Position numbers and translations under genes: made by a program. From positions 1-64,000 of the forward strand of contig NZ_BQXC01000001.1 of assembly GCF_022836435.1 (NCBI RefSeq): 64,000 nucleotides of DNA, given 5' to 3'. The notes under the pieces are model-generated. The model was given only the letters and a program-made list of their open reading frames with translations, was not told the DNA's origin and made no database searches. This stretch comes from Nitrosomonas sp. PY1 (GTDB lineage Bacteria > Pseudomonadota > Gammaproteobacteria > Burkholderiales > Nitrosomonadaceae). The stretch's first letter is position 1. Each line of letters starts with the position of its first letter. Shown piece after piece: positions 1 to 8,609 of the stretch.

Positions 1-272
1 CAGCGATATGCCAAATTTAAGTGGATATCACGGCAAAGCTGGCGGTCAGACTCAATCCCAAACAGATAACTGATCAATTGCATCCGAAAAAACAATACCG
101 GATCGATGGAAGCTCGTCCATTGTCCAAACAGTAGAGCTCTTCTGTCAGATCATACAAAAAGTCTAAATCTAATAGCTTATCCACCTTACGTAACAAATG
201 ATCCTTAGGAATGAAGCTTTCCAGATCTATCGTCGAGAATAATTCCTGTTGATGCGTTTGCTTGCCTTGCAT
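1..272 (-). mobile_element. IS1182-like transposase, N-terminal part (runs off the window)
   Basis: Reading leftward from an ATG at 272-270, an open frame of about 90 codons continues past the window start. It encodes the usual N-terminus of DUF772/IS1182-type transposases: an early LFSTIDLESFIPKDHLLRK segment, a 'GRASIDPVLFFRMQLISYLFG' type stretch (about residues 53-73), and a closing 'NLAYRW'. In this family the region is a helical DNA-binding domain ahead of the DDE catalytic core, which lies outside the window. An in-frame stop directly precedes the ATG, so the start is well limited. The gene looks intact as far as it can be seen. The upstream IS end is probably near 330-355, where GGCTTGTTGAAAAACCCCC reads on the minus strand, but the partner repeat is not visible. 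Confidence 0.8.
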
Positions 273-392
273 TGATCTTTATCGGCAGTAGATAGTGAAG
301 CTCCTATTTTATTATTAACTCAACGTAGTATTTGGGGGTTTTTCAACAAGCCGTCTGAATTACTACATTTGATTGAATGAGTATAGTTGAAT

Positions 393-2132
393 TCATAGGC
401 CGAATCTCGATGCTTTGAGTTCCACATCTGTACGTTTCCAGGATTGCTCAAACCTCTCTTTAACAATTGCTGCACGTTCTGTTTTATTTTGTGCGGTCAA
501 TGCTTGTGTTAGTCCAAAAAGTGCCCAACCATTGTTACGAACATATTTTAAATCTTCCCAATAAACGGTTTCTGCTTCATTGGCGCGACCAGCTTTTAAC
601 AAAATAGCGCCGAGAGCCAAGCGCGGCGGGAAATGAAACTCAGGGGGTTCGGTGTACAGCAAGGCATCGTCTAGCCGAATCGCTTTATCGAGATGTAAAA
701 TTGCTTGCTCAAATTGGTTTTTTGCTCCGGCAATTTCTCCAGCAAGTACCTCAGCTGCTATGCGAAGAATGCTACTTGCGGAGTTTTTTGAAATTATAGG
801 ATCATCTTTCGATAGGCGCTCAAGAACGGTATGCAACTTTGCTAATTCCTGTTCCGCCTGCGATATATGCTGTGTCGCAACTTGCGCGAGACCTCTTACA
901 TAGTGCCAGCTACCCATCAAAAAAAGATTGGAAGCGGGAGGTGCAGGTTCTCGCAAAATTTCTTGCCAATATCCAAAACGAGCCAATGCCCAATAAGGAG
1001 TGACACGAAAAAATGCCGTGATGGGTATTTCATTCAACATGGTGTCATCAACTTTACTGGCTACTTTGCGTGCCGCTTCAATGGCCAATTGACTTTGTCC
1101 ATCCAAGGTTGCGGCATACCAAAGGAAATGAATGTTATGAGGATAGTATGTAGTAGTATAAGGTCCTCTATCTTGGCACCTAGCAAGGTAACTTTCATCG
1201 ACCGCAATAGCCATTTGATTGCTCTTGATGGCGTCAGCATAACGTCCGACACGCTGATAAATATGCGACGTCATATGTACTAAGTGCCCTGCTTCCGGTA
1301 CCAACGTCAACAAGGTGTCGGCAGATTGTTCCGCTTTTTCAGGATTCTTGGTTGATTCCATCAAGTGAATATACATGTGCAGCGCCCCCGGATGTTTCGG
1401 GTTTACTTTTAGAATTTGCTCGGTAACACCCACGATTTCAGCGATTCCTTCGTAAGGTGTATCATCAGGCATCCAATAGCCCCACGAATGCAAATCCATT
1501 ACCGCTTCGACAAATAATACCGCAATGTCTTGATCGTCCGGAAATCGTTGATGGGCTTTGCGCATAGCTTGCGCGTATGCTTTATTGTTCGTTGTCCGAT
1601 CCTTGGCGTGACCTGTATAGCGCTTTTCCAAAGCGTTGATCAGTACTTGTTCACGTGGCGATATATTTTGCATCAAAGACTTAGCTTGCTGCACCAATGT
1701 GTGAGCTTGCATTTCCAAAGTGGCATTCATTTCTGCATTAATATTAGGACCCAATACCAGAGCCTGCCCCCAATAAGCCATCGCAAGATTGGGATCGAGA
1801 TTCGCCGCTTCTCGGAAAGCACACCCCGCTTCAGTGTGATTAAATCCATAAGAAAAATTCAATCCCTGATTCATATATCGTTGTGCATCTTGGTTTTGCG
1901 TGGTCACAGGAAAAGAGTGCTCTCCCAATTGATATAATTTTGCAGCAAACAGCTCATCCGAACACGCGGTCTTCGTATCTGACATAACGTGTTGATGCGT
2001 GTTGTTTGTTATTTGAGATTTTTCGGATGAACTTGCTGAAATAGTGTCACTTTTGATTGCGCAGGATTGTAGTAAAACACCTATCGTCAGTGCTAAATAA
2101 ATTTCTGTAAATTGAACATTTCTCAACAGCAT
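393..2132 (-). CDS. TPR-repeat lipoprotein of unknown function
   Basis: A 579-residue protein made mostly of tetratricopeptide-like helical repeats. Examples are the NLDPNLAMAYWGQALVLG stretch near the N-terminus and the A-x-Y-A-D-A-I-K-S-N-x-x-A type units in the middle. I chose the ATG at 2132 because GGAGAA lies 4-9 bases upstream and because the start then gives a lipoprotein signal (hydrophobic LALTIGVLLQSC with Cys as the lipobox residue). A longer frame up to 2231 exists but would bury this signal. TPR proteins normally mediate protein contacts, and this one would be anchored in the periplasm. It is transcribed away from the small lipoprotein at 2402 across a region with an FNR-type box. 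The specific partner is unknown. Confidence 0.75.
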   Translation of the reverse strand: MLLRNVQFTEIYLALTIGVLLQSCAIKSDTISASSSEKSQITNNTHQHVMSDTKTACSDELFAAKLYQLGEHSFPVTTQNQDAQRYMNQGLNFSYGFNHTEAGCAFREAANLDPNLAMAYWGQALVLGPNINAEMNATLEMQAHTLVQQAKSLMQNISPREQVLINALEKRYTGHAKDRTTNNKAYAQAMRKAHQRFPDDQDIAVLFVEAVMDLHSWGYWMPDDTPYEGIAEIVGVTEQILKVNPKHPGALHMYIHLMESTKNPEKAEQSADTLLTLVPEAGHLVHMTSHIYQRVGRYADAIKSNQMAIAVDESYLARCQDRGPYTTTYYPHNIHFLWYAATLDGQSQLAIEAARKVASKVDDTMLNEIPITAFFRVTPYWALARFGYWQEILREPAPPASNLFLMGSWHYVRGLAQVATQHISQAEQELAKLHTVLERLSKDDPIISKNSASSILRIAAEVLAGEIAGAKNQFEQAILHLDKAIRLDDALLYTEPPEFHFPPRLALGAILLKAGRANEAETVYWEDLKYVRNNGWALFGLTQALTAQNKTERAAIVKERFEQSWKRTDVELKASRFGL

Positions 2133-2305
2133 GTATTTCTCCTTTGCCTTTAATTGCCGCACGAAGTAAAGAACGCGAAAGCCCTTTTCACGAATTGCAG
2201 CATCGATGAATTCATATTGCATTTTTATCAAAAAGATAACTAGATCTAATCGATTTCTTGATAAATCAGTTATTTACACGTGACCCTCAATGAAGATCAG
2301 AAAAA

Positions 2306-2321
2306 CTTGATTAAGATCAAG
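2306..2321. promoter_or_regulatory. Perfect FNR/DNR-type box with class II promoter geometry
   Basis: The palindrome CTTGATTAAGATCAAG contains the exact TTGAT-N4-ATCAA consensus bound by FNR/ANR/DNR/NnrR-type CRP-family regulators. Its centre is 2313.5. A -10-like TATCGT lies at 2343-2348, which would put transcription start near 2355, about 41.5 bases downstream of the centre. That is the standard class II activator position for the rightward gene at 2402. The same site could also act on the leftward TPR lipoprotein gene (start 2132). The sequence match is direct; the regulator and the effect are inferred. Confidence 0.6.
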
Positions 2322-2401
2322 AATGCATGTAGCAAGATTCAGTATCGTATGCAGGCCTTGATAAAAATTTAGTTTTTAAATAACAAATATAAAGGATTTA
2401 T

Positions 2402-2596
2402 ATGAATATTAAGCATTTGTTGATTTTATCGTCTGTAGTAATCGCCGTAACTGCTTGTGGTGGTAGACCGACGGCGCCAGAAACGCCTGATCCCGGTGCT
2501 TATGGAAAAACCATCCAACCTTTCCACCAAATTCCTGCGGGTGATCAGGAAGGTGGTGGTAAAGCTCGATCTACAGAAGAGAAATCAAGCTACTAA
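2402..2596 (+). CDS. Small lipoprotein, 64 residues
   Basis: The ATG is preceded by AAAGGA at good spacing. The protein begins with a short basic stretch and a hydrophobic segment ending in the lipobox VTAC, with Cys19 as the expected lipidation site. The mature part is about 45 residues, rich in Pro, Gly, Lys and Glu, with no recognisable fold. It is a single-gene unit: an FNR-type box and -10 lie upstream and a strong rho-independent terminator follows. I do not recognise the family. The compact transcription unit with its own promoter and terminator supports a real gene that may respond to oxygen or nitrogen oxides. Confidence 0.7.
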   Translation: MNIKHLLILSSVVIAVTACGGRPTAPETPDPGAYGKTIQPFHQIPAGDQEGGGKARSTEEKSSY

Positions 2597-2637
2597 CCTT
2601 TTCAGGTTTCATTGAGCTCAGCATTGAGCTATCTTAG

Positions 2638-2683
2638 TGCTCTATAATCGGAACAGTCGGTGAACTGATTATAGAGCACATTT
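2638..2683 (+). terminator. Rho-independent terminator after the small lipoprotein gene
   Basis: A perfect 12-bp inverted repeat (TGCTCTATAATC at 2638-2649, GATTATAGAGCA at 2667-2678) with a 17-base loop, followed by CATTTTTAA. It lies 41 bases after the stop codon of the lipoprotein gene at 2596. Confidence 0.75.
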
Positions 2684-3126
2684 TTAAACTCCAACATCAT
2701 GTATTCGGATTAAAGAGTGTCATCACCAGAATCTTTGATCGTATGCCGACTATCTTAATTCTCAAGAAACTATTGAATCCAAACTTACAGTTCGTAAGCT
2801 CAACCAAAATTAGCGTGTTGGATATCTACTTTCTACAATTATTTCTCGACATTCCGAGATTTTAACTGGATGATAATTAGTCTTGTCGTCAATTTACTTT
2901 GAACAAATAACCATACTTGCGTGCTTAGTACATTGCCTTTCCCCCCTAGCATCTTTCAAGAAACGAAATTCCTATCGGCAAAGATCATAATCGTTGATCA
3001 TTGCTATTTTTTCTTAATTATTACCTTGTTATCCCGTTAACTAGGAAGGCATTTAAATTCTACGGCAAACAAATTGTATTTGAGTGCTGGAAGCTTTTAT
3101 TCGACATAATCACTTGGAATGACGAT
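2684..3126. other. Intergenic stretch upstream of pilT
   Basis: About 440 AT-rich bases between the terminator and the pilT start codon. I see no convincing coding frame here. A frame in phase with pilT extends back to 3001, but its sequence (hydrophobic and aromatic residues, no family similarity) is unlike a PilT N-terminus. The region presumably carries the pilTU promoter; a GATCA-N7-TGATC imperfect palindrome lies near 2983-3000. Nothing else is supported. Confidence 0.5.
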
Positions 3127-4170
3127 ATGAGTATATTGGAGCTACTGGCTTTTGTAGTCAAAAATGGTGCATCAGATTTACATCTTTCATCCGGTATGCC
3201 CCCCATGATTCGAGTACATGGTGAGATTCGTCGAATCAATTTGCCTGAAATGGAACATAAAGAAGTACACAGCATGGTGTACGACATTATGAACGACAGT
3301 CAAAGAAAAGCTTACGAGGAACATCTCGAGTGTGATTTTTCGTTTGCTGTTCCGAATCTGGCACGCTTTCGTGTTAATGCATTCAATACTCAACGAGGCG
3401 CGGCAACAGTAATGCGAACAATTCCCTCCAAAGTACTTACTTTGGAGGATATTAAAGCACCGAAAGTTTTTGCAGAAATTGCCAAACAACCGCGTGGTGT
3501 AGTTTTAGTAACAGGTCCAACAGGCTCCGGTAAATCGACAACTTTGGCAGCCATGATTAATGACATCAATGAAAATGATTACGGGCACATTTTAACATTA
3601 GAAGATCCAATCGAGTTTGTGCATGAAAGCAAAAAATGCCTGATTAACCAAAGGGAAGTTGGAAGGGATACGTTAAGTTTCTCAAATGCTTTACGTTCAG
3701 CTTTACGTGAGGATCCTGACATCATTCTCGTGGGTGAGATGCGGGATTTGGAAACGATACGTTTAGCTATGACTGCAGCGGAAACCGGACATCTGGTTTT
3801 TGGTACCTTACATACTAGCTCTGCTGCTAAAACAATCGATCGTATTATTGACGTATTTCCAGCAGAGGAAAAAGAAATGATCCGCGCGATGCTATCCGAA
3901 TCATTACGTGCGGTTATTTCGCAAACATTGCTAAAAACGAAAGACGGCAAAGGCCGTGTTGCTGCACATGAAATCATGATTGGCACTCCAGCTATCCGAA
4001 ATCTAATACGAGAAGGTAAGGTAGCACAAATGTATTCGGCCATTCAAACCGGGCAGGGTGCAGGTATGCAAACGCTTGACCAGAATTTAACAGATCTAGT
4101 GAAACGTGGCGTTGTTTCAACGGCTGAAGCGCGTACGCAAGCAATGAATAAAGATAATTTCAGAGTTTAG
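3127..4170 (+). CDS. pilT: Type IV pilus retraction ATPase PilT
   Basis: A 347-residue hexameric ATPase of the PilT/GspE family that depolymerises type IV pili and drives twitching motility. The start MSILELLAF at 3127 matches the family N-terminus and has GGAA upstream. Walker A GPTGSGKST is at residues 130-138, followed by an Asp-box (LTLEDPIEF), a Walker B region (DIILVGEMRD) and a His-box (GHLVFGTLHT). The PilT-typical C-terminal sequence GAGMQTLDQNL is present. The length equals the usual 344-347 residues. It is followed after 50 bases by pilU, the normal arrangement. No pilus structural genes are in the window. Confidence 0.97.
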   Translation: MSILELLAFVVKNGASDLHLSSGMPPMIRVHGEIRRINLPEMEHKEVHSMVYDIMNDSQRKAYEEHLECDFSFAVPNLARFRVNAFNTQRGAATVMRTIPSKVLTLEDIKAPKVFAEIAKQPRGVVLVTGPTGSGKSTTLAAMINDINENDYGHILTLEDPIEFVHESKKCLINQREVGRDTLSFSNALRSALREDPDIILVGEMRDLETIRLAMTAAETGHLVFGTLHTSSAAKTIDRIIDVFPAEEKEMIRAMLSESLRAVISQTLLKTKDGKGRVAAHEIMIGTPAIRNLIREGKVAQMYSAIQTGQGAGMQTLDQNLTDLVKRGVVSTAEARTQAMNKDNFRV

Positions 4171-4220
4171 CAAGCAAAATATCAATTAGCGTTATTTTAT
4201 GAAAAGTTTTCGGTGATACT

Positions 4221-5357
4221 ATGGATAAAGATCAAGCAACAAAATTTATGCATGATTTACTGCGTTTGATGTTAAGCAAAAAAGCATCGGACTTATTCAT
4301 TACTGCCGGATTCCCACCGGCATTAAAGATAGATGGAAAAATGACCCCGGTTTCTCAACAATTACTGTCAGCACTCCACACTGAAACGCTTGCACGGGCA
4401 ATTATGAATGAGAAACAAGCGATAGAGTTTGAAGCAAGTAAAGAAGCCAATTTCGCAATTAATCCCACGGGCATAGGGCGTTTTCGTGTCAATACTTTCG
4501 TACAGCAACAGCGTGTCGGGATTGTGCTGCGAACCATTACTACTAAAATTCCTGAGTTTGATGATTTAGGACTTCCGCAAGTACTGAAAGAAGTCGTTAT
4601 GAGCAAACGAGGTTTAGTAATTTTTGTTGGCGGTACCGGTTCTGGAAAATCGACCTCAATGGCATCACTCATTGGTCATCGTAATAAAAATAGCCATGGC
4701 CATATCATTACCATTGAAGATCCTGTGGAGTATGTTCACGAACATATTAACTGCGTTATCACACAACGTGAAGTCGGAGTTGATACTGATTCATGGGAAG
4801 CAGCTCTAAAAAATACCTTGCGACAAGCACCTGATGTTATTTTGATCGGCGAGATACGTGATCGTGAAACGATGGAACATGCAATCGCATTTGCAGAAAC
4901 AGGGCATTTATGCATGGGCACCTTACACGCAAACAGTGCAAATCAGGCATTAGATCGCATTATCAATTTTTTCCCGGAAGAGCGACGCATGCAATTACTG
5001 ATGGATCTATCTTTGAATCTTAAAGCGCTGGTTGCACAACGCTTGATTCCCGCAAAAAGTGGCAAGGGCCGCGTAGCAGCGATTGAAGTATTGCTCAATT
5101 CACCGTTGATTGCTGATCTAATTTTTAAAGGCGATGTACATGAAATCAAAGAAATTATGAAGAAATCGCGCGAGCTTGGAATGCAAACATTTGATACAGC
5201 GCTTTTTGAGTTGTATGAAGCAGGAAAAATTGGTTATGAAGATGCCATGAGAAATGCGGACTCCATGAATGAACTTCGCTTACAAATAAAACTAAGGGGT
5301 AACGAAGTTAAAGAAAAAGACTTTTCCTCTGGAATAGAGCATCTGACAATAACCTAG
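4221..5357 (+). CDS. pilU: Type IV pilus retraction ATPase PilU
   Basis: A 378-residue PilT paralogue that supports PilT in pilus retraction. Walker A GGTGSGKST is at about residues 137-145, then the Asp-box TIEDPVEYVHEH, the Walker B region DVILIGEIRDRET and the His-box GHLCMGTLHANS. The C-terminal tail of about 30 residues beyond the PilT end is typical of PilU. It directly follows pilT on the same strand with a 50-base gap, so the two are likely co-transcribed. The downstream neighbour is convergent. Confidence 0.96.
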   Translation: MDKDQATKFMHDLLRLMLSKKASDLFITAGFPPALKIDGKMTPVSQQLLSALHTETLARAIMNEKQAIEFEASKEANFAINPTGIGRFRVNTFVQQQRVGIVLRTITTKIPEFDDLGLPQVLKEVVMSKRGLVIFVGGTGSGKSTSMASLIGHRNKNSHGHIITIEDPVEYVHEHINCVITQREVGVDTDSWEAALKNTLRQAPDVILIGEIRDRETMEHAIAFAETGHLCMGTLHANSANQALDRIINFFPEERRMQLLMDLSLNLKALVAQRLIPAKSGKGRVAAIEVLLNSPLIADLIFKGDVHEIKEIMKKSRELGMQTFDTALFELYEAGKIGYEDAMRNADSMNELRLQIKLRGNEVKEKDFSSGIEHLTIT

Positions 5358-5405
5358 ATTATCTTAGAAACCAAGTATTTTTAGATTCTATCCATGTACT
5401 AAAAA

Positions 5406-5903
5406 TCACTTATCTTTAGACTTAGTTATTTCTGAGATGGCATTCAATATCTGTTGACGTAAACTAGGACTAGCACCAAGTATTATGCCAGAGATTAGAA
5501 CCGTCAGTACAATGTCGCTTTTTTTAACATTTGACTTGGCAACAATATCTCCAATTACCGATCCTAATTGAGTAGTAGAATCATCAGGGGAAACCTGTGC
5601 GGCTAGACGATTAACATTTTTCGGTGGTTTCGGTGGCGCACTTCTTCCACCTTGCTGAGAGATAATTATTAGTAGCAGCGCAGCAAGTAAAAATACTCCT
5701 CCACCAACAATTGCTCCAGCTTGCCAGTAAGGCATTATCTCGGCTAACGACAAATACAAACCAATGAGCACAAAAATTACACCCACGATCATTGCCATTA
5801 CGGACAAGCCCAGAAAGGCCATGATTATGGCCAATCTGACTGATCCCTTCCACAGCTTAGCTGTTTCAGCAGCAAGCGTTTCTGTCAACAATTTTGGTAG
5901 CAT
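5406..5903 (-). CDS. YqjE/DUF1469-type membrane protein (phage holin superfamily)
   Basis: A 165-residue protein with an amphipathic N-terminus, two transmembrane segments at about residues 26-50 and 62-82, a Pro/Lys-rich cytoplasmic stretch and a final hydrophobic segment near 133-150. This layout matches the YqjE-like 'phage holin family' (DUF1469), which in enterobacteria sits next to YqjD. Here it follows the DUF883/YqjD-like gene by 20 bases on the same strand, the same pairing. The family name does not imply a lysis role, and the biochemical function is not established. The C-terminus is longer than in YqjE. Confidence 0.7.
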   Translation of the reverse strand: MLPKLLTETLAAETAKLWKGSVRLAIIMAFLGLSVMAMIVGVIFVLIGLYLSLAEIMPYWQAGAIVGGGVFLLAALLLIIISQQGGRSAPPKPPKNVNRLAAQVSPDDSTTQLGSVIGDIVAKSNVKKSDIVLTVLISGIILGASPSLRQQILNAISEITKSKDK

Positions 5904-5923
5904 TTATGCTGCAACGCTAACAG

Positions 5924-6211
5924 CTAACGCCTATTACTCAATAGCATACCGATTATAAAACCACCACCAAAAGCCACAAGCGCACTGGTTAAAGGTCGTT
6001 CTTCAATATATTTTTCCATATTTACTCCCACTTCCCTAGCTTGTTTTTTGACAGTTTTTTCAGCATCATGAGCCAAATCAGCAACATTTTGCCCCTGTTT
6101 TTCTGCCAGATCCTTCACTGAAGTCAATATCGATCCAATATCATTACGCAGATTAGCAAAGTCTTTTTTCATCTGATCCATTTCTTTACTGAATTCATCT
6201 GTTGTTGCCAT
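5924..6211 (-). CDS. DUF883 (ElaB/YqjD-like) membrane-anchored protein
   Basis: A 95-residue protein with a long charged amphipathic helix (residues 5-70, many heptad-like Lys/Asp/Ala positions). A C-terminal transmembrane helix follows (SALVAFGGGFIIGMLL) and then NRR. The preceding 'ERPLTSALVAFGGGF' motif is the hallmark of the ElaB/YqjD/DUF883 family. The E. coli members are stationary-phase inner-membrane proteins that bind ribosomes. It is the first gene of a likely two-gene operon with the YqjE-like protein. The role in this organism is inferred from the family. Confidence 0.85.
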   Translation of the reverse strand: MATTDEFSKEMDQMKKDFANLRNDIGSILTSVKDLAEKQGQNVADLAHDAEKTVKKQAREVGVNMEKYIEERPLTSALVAFGGGFIIGMLLSNRR

Positions 6212-6363
6212 ATTTCAGCCCTCCATTTAAATTTAAGTTTGGTAACCGGAAATTAAATCACAAGAAACCCTTCTTGCGTTTTAGACAAGAATTTCAGGCA
6301 GTGTCCAGAAAACGATCCTACTTTATTTTTCAATTTGCTATTGATTATAGAGTACTTGAGAAA

Positions 6364-6441
6364 TTACATATTCAGCAAATAAATAATTACCAATACGCTT
6401 GTCGGCACTTCGAGTAACCATGCTAAAAAATATCTACCCAC
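6364..6441 (-). CDS. 25-residue membrane peptide
   Basis: A GTG at 6441 is preceded by a full AAGGAGG with a 5-base gap. It opens a 25-codon frame ending in TAA at 6364: a short MGRYFLAWLLEVP head, then the hydrophobic STSVLVIIYLL-like tail. It would be a single-span inner-membrane peptide. It lies just upstream of the DUF883/YqjE pair on the same strand, with 152 bases between them, so it may be part of the same transcript. The strength and placement of the Shine-Dalgarno are the main evidence. Very short peptides of this kind are seldom annotated, and I know no function. Confidence 0.55.
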   Translation of the reverse strand: MGRYFLAWLLEVPTSVLVIIYLLNM

Positions 6442-6633
6442 TTTAGCCTCCTTATGATTTGTGATAACTAGCTTTAGTTCACCTATTTCCGGTCAATAGG
6501 ACAAAATATTCATACGTTTATGTGATCAATCGGTAATAGCGAAGAGTTAGGGAGTTTTTTCATCTTCAAGTTATACGTCAGCCATCCTAATCTTAGTTTT
6601 TTGCGAGCTTTATGTAATAATGCTCGAGACCCA

Positions 6634-8046
6634 CTAAAAAGGCAATACGAAATCCATTGAAAACAGTATCTGATCTTTGTTTCCCCCGAATGGTCTATAA
6701 GCAGGCGGATTAAGCGCATCAACACGGTCGTAGCGAATATTGGTGCGAAGGGTAAGCTTTTTTAACCAATCCCATTTGAGCTGCAATGAACGAGCCGCTT
6801 TCCAATTCAGTCCAATAGTTGCATCGTAATAATCAGCCGGGGTGACTGTGACGCTGCTCAAGTTACCAGCAAAACTGATTGCTGTACCGTTTACGTCCCC
6901 AACGTCAGCGGAGACGCGATATGGGGATGGATTGCGGAAACCAGCTTCATCACGGAACCATTCCCCGCGGAAACCGATCGATACATTTTCGGTTAAATCA
7001 TAGTATAAATGCACGAGTGCACTCATCCATTCCGCATTTTTAACGGCATTAGTATATTTGAGATTATTCAGTAATATACCGCCCGCATACCCATAAACAT
7101 GGTGCAAAACTAATAGCGTTTTAGGAGTAATTTTGTGTTGCAATACGATATTGTAAAAGGCCCATATTTCACTACTATGACTAGAAGTTTCACCATAGGT
7201 ACCAGAAAAATGCAGGGTAGTAGCCTTGTTATCGGAGTTCCATGTAAAGCCGCCAAGACCACTCCAATTACCAAGTTGTCTATTCCAGCCACCATCCCAA
7301 CCACCGGTTGCACTACCGGTAACCGCTCCCGCCAAAATATTCCAGTTGCTATTAACATTATAACTTGCCAACATTCCAGTATGCGTGAAAGGTTCTCCAA
7401 TATTCATGGTATAACCCCGAGTATAGAAAAAATTCTCCGGTGCCGGAACCGTTTCAAACCCTGTTGGCGTATAAAAGTGACCCAGTTTGACGACAAGCCC
7501 GTTACCAACAGGCACATATGCTTTCAGATAAGCTTGTGGTAGCGCGATACCATAGGTTTTTGTCGAGTTACAACATAGATCGAGATCCCAGTCATTCCTT
7601 TTTAGCGGCTCACCGGAATTGACGTCATAAGCTGGTACACCGAATGCCTGGGTAAATATGGAGTCAGTTCCAAACATAAAATCAAAGCGACCGCCCCAAT
7701 CGAAGGTATTACCTGAACTCCTAACTCCACGGCGCATGAACAAATTCAATTGATTCAACTGAAACCGATTGGCTTCGTCAGCAAAAATAACCGGACCATT
7801 AAAACCATTACTCTGACTAGGATTAAATGTTGCCCCGCCATGAATCCAACCGCCAAGCTCTAGTTCTTTGTTTTTTAAATAATTCATAAAACTATTGGCG
7901 TGAAGGCTTTCGGTCTGCATGATAAAAATTAATGCGCCTACAATGACAAAAAGAAGCCAAATTACATCGTATTTTAAAGGTGGTTTCTGAGAGATCTTTG
8001 CAAATTCACGTAACTTTCTTATTTTAAAGTAATTTGAGGTTTTCAT
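6634..8046 (-). CDS. Outer-membrane beta-barrel protein, BBP2/porin-like
   Basis: A 470-residue protein with a long N-terminus: about 27 polar residues, then the hydrophobic signal core IWLLFVIVGALIFIM and a likely cleavage after LHA near residue 51. The mature part is rich in aromatic residues and Gly in alternating pattern (GGWIHGGATFNP, WDWLKKLTLRTNIRYDRV) and ends in FVLPF with the C-terminal Phe used for barrel assembly. It resembles the putative outer-membrane beta-barrel porin-2 family, whose substrates are mostly undefined. It contains a CCNST pair of cysteines that could be a disulfide. It is a monocistronic gene. The n-region is unusually long for a signal peptide, and a later non-ATG start is possible. 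Confidence 0.75.
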   Translation of the reverse strand: MKTSNYFKIRKLREFAKISQKPPLKYDVIWLLFVIVGALIFIMQTESLHANSFMNYLKNKELELGGWIHGGATFNPSQSNGFNGPVIFADEANRFQLNQLNLFMRRGVRSSGNTFDWGGRFDFMFGTDSIFTQAFGVPAYDVNSGEPLKRNDWDLDLCCNSTKTYGIALPQAYLKAYVPVGNGLVVKLGHFYTPTGFETVPAPENFFYTRGYTMNIGEPFTHTGMLASYNVNSNWNILAGAVTGSATGGWDGGWNRQLGNWSGLGGFTWNSDNKATTLHFSGTYGETSSHSSEIWAFYNIVLQHKITPKTLLVLHHVYGYAGGILLNNLKYTNAVKNAEWMSALVHLYYDLTENVSIGFRGEWFRDEAGFRNPSPYRVSADVGDVNGTAISFAGNLSSVTVTPADYYDATIGLNWKAARSLQLKWDWLKKLTLRTNIRYDRVDALNPPAYRPFGGNKDQILFSMDFVLPF

Positions 8047-8360
8047 TTGTAAACAATCAGATAGTTTTTTACCATTTACTAAAAACTAATCTGAAAAAAT
8101 CATTTTAGGCCAGCCATTTCCGTTTGAGAAAACACAATATCTCTATTTGTTTGTTCGATAGGTAATCAATAAGAATCTCGGCAGTCTTCTCAATTCATAC
8201 GCCATAATTACTAGGATATTTCCAGCATGTAATAATGCTTTCATTCGTGACAAGTGCTTGTATTGACCATCTAACTTGGTTGTCTAAGGCATGATTACGA
8301 TATAACATAGCCTTTATGATAAGGCCACTGCACTGTAATCAAAGGTGACCTCTCGCAGCT
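8047..8360. other. Intergenic stretch between the barrel protein and an IS5 remnant
   Basis: About 310 AT-rich bases upstream of the outer-membrane protein gene. I find no credible small coding frame, RNA structure or clear terminator. It presumably holds the promoter of the leftward gene at 8046. The right boundary may include leftover IS5-family sequence, because a second short frame in phase with an IS-like tail (KLDAKLDKAARGHL) ends near 8345. Confidence 0.4.
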
Positions 8361-8609
8361 TTATCGAGTTTGGCATCGAGTTTCATCATTTCGCTCTTCG
8401 CGACCGTTCACCACTTCACAAGCAGCCCTGATTCTAGGTTTAATCAACAACATCCCCGAATAAGTAAGACGACCCGCTTCATCCGATACCGGTGCATAAT
8501 GAACTGCAACCGCTTTCTCTAGCAAGTTCCAGTCGATTAATTGATCAATTTGCTTCAAAGAATTCCCTTTTCGAGGGTGACGAGTTGCATCCAATTTAGA
8601 GAAACTCAT
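8361..8609 (-). pseudogene. IS5-family transposase remnant with internal deletion
   Basis: From the ATG at 8609 the frame reads MSFSKLDATRHPRKG, then KQIDQLIDWNLLEKAV and RLTYSGMLL. This is the intact N-terminus of IS5-family transposases (about 50 residues). It then jumps to KPRIRAACEVV and GREERNDE, which resembles the segment found near residue 130-150 of such proteins, and stops. About 80 residues and the catalytic DDE core are therefore missing. The frame beyond is shifted (KLDAKLDKAARGHL in another phase). An extra 14 codons upstream of 8609 are open but not part of the family. This is a dead insertion-sequence relic. Confidence 0.8.

Noticed and set aside
2983-3000. GATCA-N7-TGATC palindrome upstream of pilT as an operator
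   Set aside because: The match is short and the spacing does not fit a known regulator. It may be chance in AT-rich DNA.
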